The position numbers were made by a program, and so were the translations under genes. From Pagrus major (lineage: Eukaryota; Chordata; Actinopteri; Spariformes; Sparidae), in NCBI RefSeq assembly GCF_040436345.1, contig NC_133232.1, positions 12,572,360 to 12,636,359 of the forward strand: a stretch of 64,000 nucleotides of DNA. The letters run 5' to 3'. The notes below the pieces were generated by a model. That model searched no databases. It worked only from the letters and a program-made list of their open reading frames with translations, and was not told the DNA's origin. Positions 34,430 to 47,145 of this stretch are shown here, one piece after another; positions within the stretch are counted from its first letter, which is position 1; each line of letters begins with the position of its first letter.

Positions 34430-35150
34430 TTTGGTACACAGTAAAATTGGTTGAGTAAATTTTACTCAAATTGAATAAAATTTTACTCTAAAAAAGACAA
34501 CATTTGGTCCCAGTCTGAATGGAGTAAAATTTACTCTCATGGCAGAGTTAAACTTTCAGAGTTAAATTTACTCTATTTAGTGCAAATACTTTACATAATA
34601 ATTCACTCCATTTAGTATAAAATAAAAACTCCTCTACCCTAGTATAGAACTGAATTTTACTCTTTACAGAAGTGAATTTTACTCAAAATAGAATTAAATT
34701 TTATTATAAATAGAACTGAATTTTAATCAAAATAGAATTAAATTTCTCCCACTGGTGGGTCAGGAAATTTTTATTTTTTATTTTTTCTTGCTTACTTTAT
34801 CTTTGTAGGTCGACTTATCTCCTGTCCCTTACTTCCCCTCTTTCTGTTTACTTATGTGTACAATATATATGTATATATTTTTTTTCTTTTTCTTTTCCTT
34901 TAAAGAATCTTTAATGACAGGGCGATGGCACTATGTTTGTAATATAATGTTCAAAAAAAAGTTTGTCACAAAAAAAATAGAATTAAATTTTATCATAAAT
35001 AGAATTGAATTTTATTCAAAATAGAGTTAAATTTTACTATAAATAGAACTGAATTTTACTCCAAATAAAATTTATGATGAATTGAATTTGACTCTAAATA
35101 GAATTTAACTTTATTATATATATAACTGAATTTCACTCACTATATAACTT
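34430..35150. repeat. Degenerate AGAGTAAAATTTACTC-type repeat field
   Basis: Many imperfect copies of TAGAATTGAATTTTACTC / GAGTAAAATTTACTCT alternate, including short palindromes. They are split near 34745-34980 by a T-rich insertion ending in an A-rich run. No coding sequence is present. Confidence 0.7.
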
Positions 35151-37731
35151 CTTACACTCAGTCATTATACACTGCAAGGTTTTTAAAGGTAAAATAAATA
35201 GATCAGAAACCAGAGCAAAGACCGTGGATCACTTTCAAGTGCTTTGTCAGGGAATTAGCATTTGCCTGAGAGCTCTTACAAATAAAACAGAACATTTCAG
35301 ATCACCTTAATTCTGTAGTGAAGCCCTCACAGAAAAAAAAGACAATCTACTCAACGCAGCATCCGAGCCCTCAACTCTGCAACTCTAGGATTCACCTTGG
35401 TTGTATCAATATCGATTTCATAAATGGTTGTCTGCAGGAAGTTGTACACATTGACCAGATCGTGGTTGTATGAAGTACCAAAGACAAAGTGAGCTTTGAA
35501 AAGCTCATCAAAACAGGCAAGAGAGCCGGATGATTTACAAGGTATTGCATGTTTGTCAATGACAATAAAGTACTTGTGAATCACACTCCTCTGAGTTCCC
35601 ACTGCAAGCAGGTATGGTTGAAGGCTTTCTGTGATGCCATCGAGATGCCCCTGGATGCTGGTCCCCGTCTGTGACACAAAGAGTTTCATTAGTCTGCTGT
35701 TAAAATGAACCATCTGAAAATAGTTGGAAAAAACATCTAAAAAAAAAAAAAACATACAGATAACATGACATGATTAGATTTGTTAGGATTAGGGACAAAA
35801 CTACTAGCTAGTTGCATTTCTAGTTGCAATAAAATGAACGTTTGGAATGACTTTTGTATCTTTTATTCACTATAATAGTTCATGATTCACAATTCATATG
35901 GAAGTGTTTAAAAATAAAGTTAATGTATTACACAAGTTTTCATTTGTAATGTTGCACATTCAGACCACAAGGTGGCATTAGTGTTGTGTCAACTTAAGTG
36001 AGAAAAGGTCAAAGTTTAGAACTGAAGAAAAAATAAGTGTTGGCTATAGGAAGAGAGAGAAATGTTGATATATGCAAATTATGATTGTTCATCCAGTAAA
36101 AAACTACAAAAATACAACATGTAGCGTGATATAGCTAGTGATGTTTCCTGTATTGCAGCCTTACCTTGATGAACTTCACAAGATTCTCACATGCTTGTCT
36201 GGCGGAGAGCTTTCCTGGTCTCTTGCGGCCATGAGGTGACGGTGGCAGCAGGTGTACAAGGATCAGGTCCCATCCTGAAAGAACAAGTAATAAAGAAAAA
36301 AACAAAAAAACACTTCCATAATAAAGTTTAATACAAAAAACAAATCACTACTTGCTGTACCGAAAATGGTAAGCAGGTGGCAGTGTTGCACTTCTTATGC
36401 TCCCATTTATACAAAATACAATGAAATTAACTACATCAAGTGCTCTTTCCTAAAACATTAAATCTTATCACAACCAAACCAGAACAACAACAATATAATG
36501 CATTTATTTTTGCCTCACCACTTTCCACTTCTGCTGTGGATTCCGCATTCTGAATGAGGTACTGAAGGTCATCTGACTGTGTGAGACCACAGCTTTGCTC
36601 GAGGACTTTTTTCTTGTATGTAGTGGGCCACTTCTCCAGGAACTTTGCAGAGATGGCATCATCAAACAGCAAAGTAAAATCTTGCTCAATCTGTAGAATA
36701 GATGAGGTCAAGTTGTTAAATCTCCTTAACTCATACAATTTTAATAGTCACTTTTTTCCAACATGCAAGTCAATTTTTACAAGTTACAATGAAGGTAGTT
36801 TAAGATCAACGTACTAATACTTCTATGTCCAGGAATCTCGGGAAGGCCAGAAAGATGTCAGAGGACTTCACTGGATCATGAATGATATTTTGGCGATAGT
36901 TGAAGGTCTGCCTCATCTTAGTCATAACAATTCCTTCATCAGCTGTATGCTTCATCAGTGCAAAGGCCTCAGAGCACAAGATGTCTGTCATTAGGTGACT
37001 GTCCTCTCTCAAGTCTCGATCAGCTGTTGGGCACCCTGTAACAGTGGATATGGACATGACAGTGTCCTAGGATTTAATAAATAAGGCTTGGGAACTCTGC
37101 CAGGTTTTTCATGTGTACAGTTTGGTTCCAGGTAACAATAACACATACCTGTTTGTGTTTTTGACAGTCTCATGGCCTTCTTTTGTCCACCAGAAGCTTC
37201 CTTTTGGACAAACTTCAGTCTCCAAGCCAGATACTCCCATCTTCTGCATTGTAATAATGCTCCTAAAAGGTGTTATTCAAAATGAAATATTTTGAATATG
37301 TTTAAATCAGCAGGAGAAAATATCTTCACACTTTTAATCTTAAAACTTCAGCAGCTGAGCTGAACTTGCTCAGGACTGGAGTACTAAACTAAAAAAGGGT
37401 TTTAAACTCAAAGTCAGGAAAGGGTTTTAAAGTAAGAGTTAGGGAAAGATGGCAGAGATGGTGGACATGCATAAATGTTAGTATCTTTAGTTTTACTCAA
37501 ACCATAGCCAAGCAAAAAAATCTAGATATACATCATGCCTGAAAAATGTCTTGAGTTTAGAAGTGAAGAGTAAATGCTGAATTTATTGTTTTCTGTACTT
37601 ACATAACCCAACTTGCTCCTTGGATCAGCCAGGTATGGAAACAAGCTGATGATCCCCTTTGCGTAATCCTCTTTGACACGCCTTGAAGGACTTGTCCTAC
37701 ACAGATAGACACTATGAGCACCGTTGGAAGT

Positions 37732-37739
37732 ATTGGAGT
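37732..37739. repeat. 8-bp target-site duplication, left (ATTGGAGT)
   Basis: Identical to 40996-41003 on the other side of the hAT element. An 8-bp duplication is diagnostic of hAT insertion. Confidence 0.95.
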
Positions 37740-40700
37740 TAGGGCTGGGCGATAAAACGATAACGATAATTATCAATGAAAACTTTTCCTCGATAGAGAT
37801 ATGAAACATGGTCGATATAATTTTCGATAGATTACATTCGTCCATATTTTGACAGACAATACGAATAGCCAATGACAACGAGAGTTGCGCCGCACTGAAC
37901 CAATCACGTGGCTGGAATAGAGCCATGCCAGCAGCTAGTCGCGGCGTGTTTGTTTGTGCTGCTGCAGCAGTTTAAAAAAAAGAAAATGAGTGCTCCGACG
38001 AAGGAAATGACGGAAGCCCAAGACGTAAGGGATGACATCGTTGACAAGAAGGGCCCAAAAAGTTCGGTGGTGTGGAGGCATTTTGGTTTTTTAAAGTCCG
38101 ACACGAAACAGAGCAGTGTGCACTGCAAATTATGTCAAGCACATGTTCCGACAAAGACGGGGAATACCACTAATCTTTTCCATCACCTGAAGCAGCGCCA
38201 CCCGCTTGAGCACGGAGAACTTTTACAAACACAGCCCGGAACAAGTACTAGTCTTCCCCCCAAAACAACGCCTGTGCAGCAGCAACAGAAGACCATAGAG
38301 TCTCCTTTATCCAGTGTCATACTTTATGACAAAAAATCGAAGAGACACCGTGATATAACAAATGCAGTAGCTTATTGTATTGCAAAAGACATGCTACCAA
38401 TAAGCACAGTGGAAAATAAGGGGTTCAAGTGGATGCTAAAAGTTGTGGACCCTCGTTACAAACTACCTGGGCGTAAACATTTCTCCCACACCACACTCCC
38501 ACAGATGTATAATGAGTGTAGAGAGAGAGTCGAGAAAGAACTGCAAAATGTAGCACACTTTGCTACCACGTCAGATATGTGGTCCAGTCGCACATCTGAG
38601 CCATACATGAGCCTCACTGCCCACTTCATAGACAAAGACTGGAATCTGATAAGCAAATGCCTTCAAACGGTGTACTTTCCGGAAGACCATACAGGTGAAA
38701 TAATTGCTGCAGGACTGTCAGAAGCACTTGCATCCTGGGGCTTGAGTGAAGACAAACAAGTCTGCATCACAACAGACAGTGGGACGAATATAGTCAAGGC
38801 CACATCCCTCAACAACTGGACTCGGCTGCAATGCTTTGGGCATCGACTTCACTCAGCTGTTGGTAAGCCCCCCTCTGCTGTATATATCCCTGCCTCTGCT
38901 GAAATAATTTGTAATTTCATCAATATCATATATAAAAAATAAATGTATGTACAGTGTTGCAATATGCAAACAATAACAAAATCTGGACAGGGTGATTAAA
39001 TTCTGGCATGTTAACTTAGCATTTAACTTATTGTACTGTTGGATGTTTTCACATTACTGTAAGTAATCTTTTTTTTTTGATTAATTGAATATTTATGTAA
39101 ATTTCAATTCCTAAATTGTTTTATTTAAGTTCCTAATTACTTTAGAAACTAGGAACTGTTAAGGAAATGTTTAGAAATGTCCAGCTCAAATAAATAAGGA
39201 GGAATGAGCTTGAAATCCCACATTAGCATACAGCAACAAAGTGATAGCAAAAATAGAGAGAATAAGGAAATAACAAATAGTAAACAAGAAGTATAAAAAA
39301 ACAAGGATATGTAAAATATCAATTTAAACAAGAGACACAAAAACAGGAACAATATATACTGTAAAATAACAACAGTTTAATTTATGCTGTTTATCTTTTT
39401 TCCTCAGAGAGAGCAGGAAAAGACAAGAGGGTGGAGCGAGCTGTGGGTGTTTGTAAGAAAGTGGTGGCTTCCTTCTCTTTCTCGTGGAAGAAGAAGAGAG
39501 ACTTGGCTGCTGCTCAGGAAGAGTTTCACCTACCCCAACACAAGCTGGTGACAGAGTCACCCACCAGGTGGGGCTCACGTCAGAAAATGATTGAGAGGGT
39601 GTTGGAACAACAGAAAGCCATCTCTCAGGTACTGGGTGCAGATAAGAAGACCAGGCACTTGGTTCCCTCCTGGCAAGACCTAGAAGTGCTGGAGGCTATG
39701 CATGAGGCCCTGAATTCTCTACTGGAGTTCACTGATTCACTCTCTGGTGAATGTTATGTGAGTGTGTCATACCTGAAGCCAATGCTGCATCTCTTCAAAA
39801 CACAGATTCTGAAAACTTCTGACGATGAATCACAACTCACAAAGGACATGAAGATGACAGTCATGGCATACCTGGACGAAAAGTATGCTGACCAGAAAAC
39901 AGATGACCTGCTTGATGTTGCAACCTTGGTGGATCCACGTTTTAAGGTACAATACACCAAGCCAGAAAAGATTGATGCCATCAAAATGAGAGCAGTGTCT
40001 GAGATGTTGGAGGGAAACCAGGACCCGTCCACTTCAGCAAGAACAGAGGGACCAGGAGAAGAAGGGGCAGAAGCTGCTGCAGTGCTACCCACCCAGAAGA
40101 AACAGCGAAAATCATTGGGCAGTTTCTTTAAGAAATCATGTCCCACCACCAGCACAGGACTTACTGACAAAGAGACAGTGGAAAGTGAGCTTGACAAGTA
40201 CTTGCTGGCACCAGATGCGGACAGTGAAATGGACCCACTGCAGTGGTGGAAAATCCATGAAAAAAACTTCCCAAGAGTGAGCTGCCTGGCAAAGCGCTAC
40301 TTGTGCATCCCAGCGACCAGCACCCCCTCTGAGAGGGTATTTAGCACAGGGGGTAATATTGTGACCTGCAACAGGGCAGCTTTAAAACCGGAAGCAGTGG
40401 ATAGACTTGTCTTCCTCACCCGCAATCTAGTGTAGGCTTATGTCTGTCTGACCCAAAACATTGACAGCACTGAGAGACAGTACTGCACTCATTGGGATTT
40501 CTTGTGCCTTTTTTCTGAGCATCTGATAACAGTTGAGCCAATGTCTATTTTATTTATGTTGTCTTTGAAAGCTGCTTGAAATTGCACTGAGAGTATAAGA
40601 CATTTTTTTGGCTATTTATTGTTCTATTTTATTGTTTGTTCTTAAAAAAACAATATTTAAAACAATGTATTCAAAGGAGAGTTTCTGAAAATTTAATTAT

Positions 40701-40995
40701 ATTTTGATACTATTTTATTCATTTGACATTGACAAAATAATGTCTGTTTTGTTTATGTTCTCCTTTAAACTTGAAAGATTTAAGATGTGTGTTACATGTC
40801 ATGTTCACCTTTGACAGAAAATAAATATTTAATTAAAAATTAACCTTCTGATATCTTCATATCTCAATTAAGAGTAGCAGGGAACATTTAAAATTCACAA
40901 AATAGTGAATTGTTTTATATCGTGATATATATCGATATCGTCTGATATAAAAAAAAATATTGTGATATGACTTTTTCCCATATCGCCCAGCTCTA
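37740..40995 (+). mobile_element. Autonomous-looking hAT DNA transposon, 3,256 bp
   Basis: The ends are TAGGGCTGGGCGATA and its inverted match TATCGCCCAGCTCTA (one mismatch), flanked by a perfect ATTGGAGT duplication. Subterminal ATATCGAT-type repeats lie inside both ends. The interior encodes a two-exon BED-type hAT transposase with no stop or frameshift in the deduced reading frame. It is inserted in an intron of the SAMD3-like gene, in the opposite orientation to that gene. Confidence 0.95.
37986..40435 (+). CDS. hAT transposase (ZBED-like), two exons
   Basis: The protein would cut and rejoin hAT ends in the nucleus. Exon 1 is 37986-38862 (donor GTTG|GTAAGC). Exon 2 is 39408-40435 (acceptor TTTTTTCCTCAG). 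They join in phase as HSAVERAGKD for 634 residues, a normal hAT length. A BED zinc finger lies near residues 20-75 (VVWRHFGF, VHCKLC, then HHLKQRHP). A hermes-like DNA-binding segment follows. The RNase H-like core has TSDMWSSRT with the first Asp and CITTDSGTNIVKA with the second, then CFGHRLH. The insertion domain and the C-terminal dimerisation region follow, with WWKIHEKNFPRVSCLAKRYL and TSTPSERVFSTGGNI, which carries the last acidic residue. The start at 37986 is preferred because an upstream in-frame ATG adds only a non-conserved leader. Confidence 0.9.
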
Positions 40996-41003
40996 ATTGG
41001 AGT
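40996..41003. repeat. 8-bp target-site duplication, right (ATTGGAGT)
   Basis: Second copy of the duplication flanking the hAT element. Confidence 0.95.
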
Positions 41004-41748
41004 GTAAATGACACCTTCAGCAAACTAGGCGTGGATGGTGCATAAAAAAACATTTTAGTTGTGAATGAAATAAATATTTCAACATACCCATGTTCACTTG
41101 TCATATGTGCAACCAATATCTTGACCATGTCACGCCGTCTGCTATCTGTTAGGCTTTTTGTCCGAGCATACTCATTGATGATCCTCTCTCCTCCAGGTTT
41201 GTTCTTTAGAACATTTTCAATCATCTAAGTGACAGTAAAAAATACAATAATATAAAATCAATGTTAACACTTGTCTGCAAGCACACTACACTTGTATGTT
41301 GGAGATACTGTCAACAATATGCAGAGCTGTGTCTAAGGTAAGACAGCACAACCTTGTGCTTCAATGGATAATACATTAAAATTTGTGTAAATTTTCTGAA
41401 AGGATGTATAGCAATCAGCATAGCTTACTTGGGCAAGAGAGGTGTTGTCAGCTCTCCGTCTTGTGGCAGGACTGTGCTGCAATATTATTGTGTTATCAGA
41501 GTCCTCTGCAACCACAATCCCCACTGGAATGCTCCAGTGGGGATTGTGGGGAACATTTAGTTGGTGTGATTAACACTAACACCATACAATTACTATAATT
41601 GTATAGTATAGAGTATTATAGTAACTACCAAAAAATACCATACAAAAAGATTATTTGAAATATAGCAAACTAACAATTTAGCAGATTTATCTGCTTGTCT
41701 TACACAGAACATGTTAGGCTAGCCAAGACTCAAAGAATGAATGACACT

Positions 41749-41918
41749 GGGATGCTCAGTGGCTGAGTGGTTAAGCACCTGTCCCATGTTGGCAATGCCC
41801 AATGCAGTGATGGCCGGATCGATTCCTGACTGTGCTGATCTGTACAGTGTGTCATTCCCCCAGTCTCTCTCCCCTTTACTATCCACTCTACACTATCCTG
41901 TCAATAAAAGGCAAACCT
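41749..41918 (+). mobile_element. tRNA-derived SINE
   Basis: The A box is TGGCTGAGTGGTTAAGC (41760-41776) and the B box GGATCGATTCCTGACTG (about 41816-41832). The body ends in CAATAAAAGG. It abuts the coding exon of SAMD3-like copy 1: the exon sequence stops matching at the SINE tail, and an in-frame TAG appears there. Confidence 0.75.
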
Positions 41919-42649
41919 CCTACTCATCAACCTCAGTCTTTGAGTCGTCAAAGACTTTTAAGTCCAAAGTTGGGATGCTGAACTTCTTGGCAGCTGTGAA
42001 CACAATAAAATCGCACTATTTAAAATAAACACCAGAACAAGGGAAACAGTGAAATTTAATAAATTGAGATGTATAAACCTAAATGGTTAGTATAGCAGCT
42101 GGATAATAATTGGCCTCTTACAGGTATATCTCATCTTTAGTAATCATTTATTGATATCTGCACCATCCCCCAAAATTGACTATTTTCATATGTTTAATAG
42201 ATTGCATGAAACTCGTTAAGTTTTCCACTCACCACATTCCAAAAACGATGTGTAGGTCACTTGGCCCTCAAAACAGAGGTACTTCTGTCTTTCCCTGACT
42301 TTACACGCACAGCCTGCATCCTTCATGACACAAGAAGGTTATTTTTAATATCATTTCTACAATTATTCACAAAGCCTTAACATATAATCCATTGTCCACC
42401 TTGACTTATTCAATGTGTATTTTACAATCTCGTGATGTTGACTATGCTGCTCTGATTGTGTAAAGCCATATTAACAAAAATAATGGCAAACTCTACATAG
42501 CAGCAACAAATTAAGTACATGCCATATCCATAACGTTAGTGCAATGCAGAGCTTCTATAATGCCAATTTATCACACTGGGACTAGAACGACCGTCAGAGC
42601 CATGTACTTGCTAACCCAGCTGCAGATAAAAATAGTATACAAAGGACTC

Positions 42650-42895
42650 TAAAGTAAAACGCGTGTGCAATAGCATGGAAAATTAAAGTTTTCTGACTGA
42701 CTGAAGACGGTCAATGTACACGACTCAATTCAAAATAAAACATGCTTGCTAACCAAATAGCAGGTGAAACAAAACATGCATGCTTCTTAACCAAATAGCA
42801 GGTGAAACAAAACACGCATGCTTGCTAACCACGTGCTTGCTCACTGACAGCAGGAAAAAACCATCAATGTACACGACTCAATTCAGAGTAAAACA
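42650..42895 (+). repeat. Short tandem repeat block, left flank of the two-gene unit
   Basis: Three imperfect units contain CATGCTTGCTAACCAAATAGCAGG and two contain AATGTACACGACTCAATTC. The same pair of motifs in the same order and orientation occurs at 50946-51013. Confidence 0.85.
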
Positions 42896-43099
42896 CACGT
42901 GCACTGAAAAAAAGGCAAAATGGGGGTTGTGGAACTTGCATAAATTCAATGAATGTACATCACATGATTTATTCCTGTTTCCCTGTGAACATAAATAAAT
43001 CATGTGTACCCAAGTGATTCTTAGAGCATATCAAATTCATAAGTTTTTGTCATGTTGGGAGAGAAGAAAAAAGTTATGTTTTGTTTAGTCTGGTAGCTC

Positions 43100-43245
43100 C
43101 GCCCTGTGGATGTGCGCGAGAAGAGCAGATGTCAGAGCTGAGACAACGACAACGACGAAGGAACGTTATCCGCCATTTTCTCTCGTCTCTTTTCAAATGT
43201 GGTACTTCGGCGGTGTGATTTGAAGAGTTGTTCCTACAGTACAAG
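43100..43245 (+). promoter_or_regulatory. Probable 5' untranslated exon and promoter region of the DDE-like gene
   Basis: A locally GC-richer stretch contains CCGCCATTTTCTC (YY1-like, usual at vertebrate starts) and ends at the donor ACAAG|GTAAAA. It is 1 kb upstream of the first coding exon, whose acceptor (CTCTTTCTCACAG) lies three bases before the start codon. Confidence 0.5.
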
Positions 43246-44265
43246 GTAAAAGCACTTGATTCTTAATCTTGGATTCAGTTAAGTAAGGTTAGCTCACCGA
43301 CCAAGTCAATGTGTTCTTTGCAAGCAGATAACAGTTAGCGTTAACGTTAGCCTGCTAGTTACTTGCCCTATCTCAAGTAACATTATAGCTAACGTCACTT
43401 TTTCACATACTTTAGGATAATAGGATATAACATTGGAATTTAAGGGATAACTCTGCTCGGCGGTCGTTGTCGTGGTGTAACTGCCGACTGTGTGCATTTC
43501 GTGTGCATTTTATCATGTCGTGTGTTTTATGGCGAATGTATTTGTTTCTTGCGAAACAGTTAGGCTAATTTAAAACCTAGCAAGTGCAAACGTTGCTAAG
43601 CTAGCTAACCAGTTGATGAAGGCGCCAAGGCATGTCTACTGGCTACCAAGAGGGGAAAGTCCACATTGAAAACTCATTAAAATCTCTGAAATATGCTTTT
43701 ATTTTGTGAAATAAGTGAGTGTAAAAGTTTAACTTGCTCAGGTTTGTGCTCTGCACATTTCGGTTTTGTAAAAAAAAAATAGGTCAGTGTAAATTTTCTC
43801 CAGTGTGAACCAAACCTGCAGCTCTTGCTCTCAAGTGAACACGCGCAACAGCAGGCATGGAAAACAAGAACTCCGTTGGACAGCTTTGTCACATGGAAGC
43901 TGCGCTGAATACGTGTGCTATGTACATCATCTAATCTGTTACATTTGCATGCATTACTTGCATGTTAAACGAAAACTGACAAAAACTTTGCACCGCGAAT
44001 GCACAGATTGCTGTGAAAATGAGGCAGTTGTATTAAATTGACATTTTTAGCTCTTGTATCTTCAATAAACACTGGGTGAAAGTTATTTATTGCCTATCAG
44101 TAACTCAACAGTGCCTGCATTATTAGATGGAACAAGGCATAGTAAATTAATTGCTGATTGAGTTTATACATTTTTAAGTGTTTGTTATGTTACTAGTATT
44201 ATATTATGAGTGTGTCTGTGTTCATTTGTTGTAATACCCTTCTCTTTCTCTCTTTCTCACAGTAA

Positions 44266-46937
44266 ATGTGGGAGTGCAAGGCGTGTCCAGCAGCTGTTGA
44301 AAGCAGGTCTGACCTGCTTGCCCATTACAAACTCCATCATCCCCACTTTGGCCGTACCATTAACTACCCCTGCACATATTCAGATTGCCCGTGTACATTT
44401 AAAACATGGAATGCTTTGATTGTTCATCAAAGTAGATTGCATTCCACACAAGTTGGTCAGACTCTAGATGATTTGGCCACTTTCTCTTGTCACATATGTA
44501 ACTGTTGCAATTTGCCCAATGAAAGGGAGTACTTCATTCACATCAACACACATCTGAGGAAAAATGAGCTTGCATGTTCACTGACTGTAATTTTCAAGTG
44601 TTTATGGCACCTTTAAGTCTCACAAGAGTCGTCAACATAATCCACACACCTTAGCTGATTTTAGACCTGAAATTGTGAAGAATACTATTGTACCTTCACA
44701 TTCATCATCTGATTTGTTTGATTGTCAGGTGGAGGAGAGTGTGGAAGAGGGTCTTCCACCTGTAGATCACACTGTCACGCACAGTGAAGTGCCAAGTGCA
44801 ATTCAGAAGCAGCTTGCTGCAGCTTTATTGAAGTTGGAGCATTTGGTGCATGTACCAGGTACAGCTATTGATGATTTTTTACAGGAACTTCACTTCTTAC
44901 TAAACACTGCATCAGCCTCACTCTTTCGGGGATCGTTAAGCACAATCTTTGAATGTCACAACCTCCAGGTTGATGACTCAGTGATAACTGAAATAGTCAC
45001 AGCAGCGATATCTAACCCAGTTCATCAAGCAATTGAAAAGGGTGGCACACTCAGTACTACATACCAACGTAAAAAATACTATAAGGAAGAATTTGGCGTT
45101 GTTGAACCAGTTACCTACACACTAGATCACAAGAAAAAACACACTTTCCAGTATGTCCCACTTTTGAAGTCTTTGCAGAACACACTGAATTGCAGAGTCA
45201 TTCTTGATAAGGTCATTGACAACCATAGAGGACAGCAGGATACTGAGCTTGAGCCTTTCTTTGAGTTAAGGTCCCCTGAAGACGGTGTGTATTTTAAGAG
45301 TAATGCTTTTCTGAATTCTGATGAATTAAGATTATCACTGCGTCTTTATGTTGACGATTTTGAGACTTGCAATCCGTTGGGGACCTCTCGAAACAAACAT
45401 AAGCTTTGTGGTGTTTATTGGGTTCTAGGCAACCTACCACCTGGCTCCCACTCATCGTTGTCATCAATATTTCTGACGGTACTTTGCAAAAGTGTTGATG
45501 TAAAAACCTATGGTTTTGACAAAGTGTTGGAACCTCTCCTTCGAGATGTGAAAATACTAGAAGACTTTGGTGTGTATGTGCCTTTGTTAGGCAAGTGTCT
45601 TAAAGGCACAGTGCATTGTGTTGTGGCAGATAACTTGGGTGCACATAGTATTGCAGGCTTCATTGAGAGTTTTTCTGGCGAATACTTCTGTCGATTTTGC
45701 ACTGCAAAACGTTCTGAAACACAATCTGACTTTGTGGCATCTGGTGCTTTCAGCCTCAGATCGAAAGAGGGTTATGCGACTCATGTTACAGCTGCTCTTG
45801 AGGCTAATGTGCATTGCTGTGGAGTGAAAAGAGAGTGTGTTTTGACGAAAACCCTATCTCATTTTCATGTTGTGTCTGGATTTCCTCCAGATGTTGCACA
45901 TGATCTTCTTGAAGGGATCGTTCCAGTGGAGCTTGCATACTGCTTGAGGTCACTGATTTCAAAGAAGCTCTTTACACTGCATGATTTGAATAAAGCCATC
46001 TTGTCTTTCCCTTACAAGTGGTCAGATAAAACGAACAAACCCCATGTGCTGCCACAGAATACATGTAGTCGGACAAGTATAGGGGGAAATGCTCACGAGA
46101 ACTGGTGCCTCTTACGGCTCCTGCCATTTTTGATTGGCTCCATAGTTCCAGAAGATGAGCCAGCATGGCTTGTATTAATGGATTTAAAGGATATTGTTGA
46201 GCTTGTTGTTGGCCCAGTGCACACTGATGAATCAATTTCGTACCTTCGCAGCAAAATAGTTGAGCACAGGACCAGATACAAGGAATTGTTCCCTGATCTC
46301 CAACTCCTTCCAAAGCACCATTTAATTGAGCATTATCCCATCATGATGAGGAATTTCGGCCCTCTAGTCGCACTCTGGACGCTTCGATTTGAAGCGAAAC
46401 ATGGCTACTTTAAGCAGGCTGTAAAGCACACAAGTTGCTTTAAGAATGTACCACTGACTTTGGCTTCGAAACATCAGTTTATGCTTGCTTTTCACATGAA
46501 TTCACCTTCATATGGTAAATCTACCCTTGATGTATCCCATGTGTCCACTGTACCAGTTAATGTCCTGAAGGAGGAAGTGGTACAGGCTTTTAGGTCAAAA
46601 TTTCCCAGTACATCTGTGGTGCATCTTGCCAATAAGGCATCCAGTAGTGGCATACACTATAACAAAGGGATGATTGTAACTTATGGATCAGTCAGTGGAT
46701 TGACAGAGTTTGCTGAAATCACTCAGATGTGTGTTGAAAATGAAGAGCTGTTCCTCTTTCTGAAATTGCTTTGTGGGTGGTATAATGAGCACTACAGAGC
46801 TTTTGAACTGAGTGTGTCACCAGCTAGAGAATTAAAGCTTGTGGCCATCACTGAACTCTGTGACCCTTATCCATTGGCTGATTACTTAGTTGGATCGAGT
46901 CGCATGGTTACTTTAAAAAGGCATATCCACATTAAAG
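44266..46937 (+). pseudogene. C2H2 plus DDE-transposase-like protein, one frameshift
   Basis: The start codon at 44266 follows an acceptor by three bases. The first part has Cys2His2 fingers (CKACPAAVESRSDLLAHYKLH, cited as CKAC and HYKLHH; CTYSDCPCTFKTW with HQSRLH; CHICNCC with HINTH). A net frameshift between about 44575 and 44605 breaks the last finger. The fingers go on in the next frame at TFKSHKSRQHNPHTLADF. The long remainder (to 46937) is an RNase H-like transposase-related domain with plausible acidic residues in LYVDDFETCNP, VVADNLGAHSIAGF and LRFEAKHGYFKQ. It also has a zinc-binding CRFCTAKRSE and PPDVAHDLLEGIVPVEL. It resembles CACTA/EnSpm- or KDZ-like transposase cores in organisation. 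I cannot assign a superfamily firmly. Function in the host is unknown. Confidence 0.65.
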
Positions 46938-47145
46938 GTTAGTCAACTTTCTTAACAATCTGCTTGGTTATATAAATGTCTCTTTTTTTCTTTATCTTTT
47001 TATGTTGCAACTAAACTTCACATTCTAGTTGAATTTTTGTGCAATATGGATTGTGTTAACACTTACCTTATAAACAAGCATAATGTGTCTCTATTCAACT
47101 GTATTAATACTTTCTTCTTTATCCTCTTTATAGACTGATGTGATC

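Larger units (their letters stand above)
35351..42313 (-). pseudogene. SAMD3-like (PB1-type) multi-exon gene, copy 1
   Basis: This is a teleost multi-copy family usually named after SAMD3. Exons on the minus strand with good splice sites: 42313-42233 and 41993-about 41926 (ubiquitin/PB1-like start: RERQKYLCFEGQVTYTSF, then IPTLDLKVFDDSKTEVDE); 41523-41429 (VVAEDSDNTIIL); 41224-41088 (GGERIINEYARTKSL, then RRDMVKILVAHM); 37696-37603 (RRVKEDYAKGIISLFPYL); 37262-37149 (EHYYNAEDGS, then frameshift, YLAWRLKFVQKE); 37035-36821 (MRQTFNYRQNIIHDP, FPRFLD); 36690-36519 (EQDFTLLFDDAISAKFLEKW); 36274-36165 (LILVHLLPPSPHGRKRPGKL); 35713-35351 (PYLLAVGTQRS, then YFIVIDKHAIPC, FDELFKAHFVF, stop). One frameshift (exon at 37.2 kb) and a stop next to a SINE suggest decay. 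Its role is unknown. A complete hAT element lies in the intron at 37.7-41.0 kb. Confidence 0.75.

Noticed and set aside
39754..40197. 147-codon Ser-rich frame on the minus strand
   Set aside because: It is antisense to the hAT transposase exon 2.
42650..42895. CRISPR-like array
   Set aside because: Repeats are imperfect and unequal in spacing, there are no unique equal-length spacers, and the genome is eukaryotic.
43140..43190. Minus-strand start MADNVPSSLSLSQL as an upstream coding start of SAMD3-like copy 1
   Set aside because: The frame stops after 14 codons, no donor precedes the stop, and the plus-strand untranslated exon explains the motif better.
45508..46313. Minus-strand frames opposite the DDE-like gene
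   Set aside because: They are shadows of the plus-strand coding sequence, with no splice or protein support.
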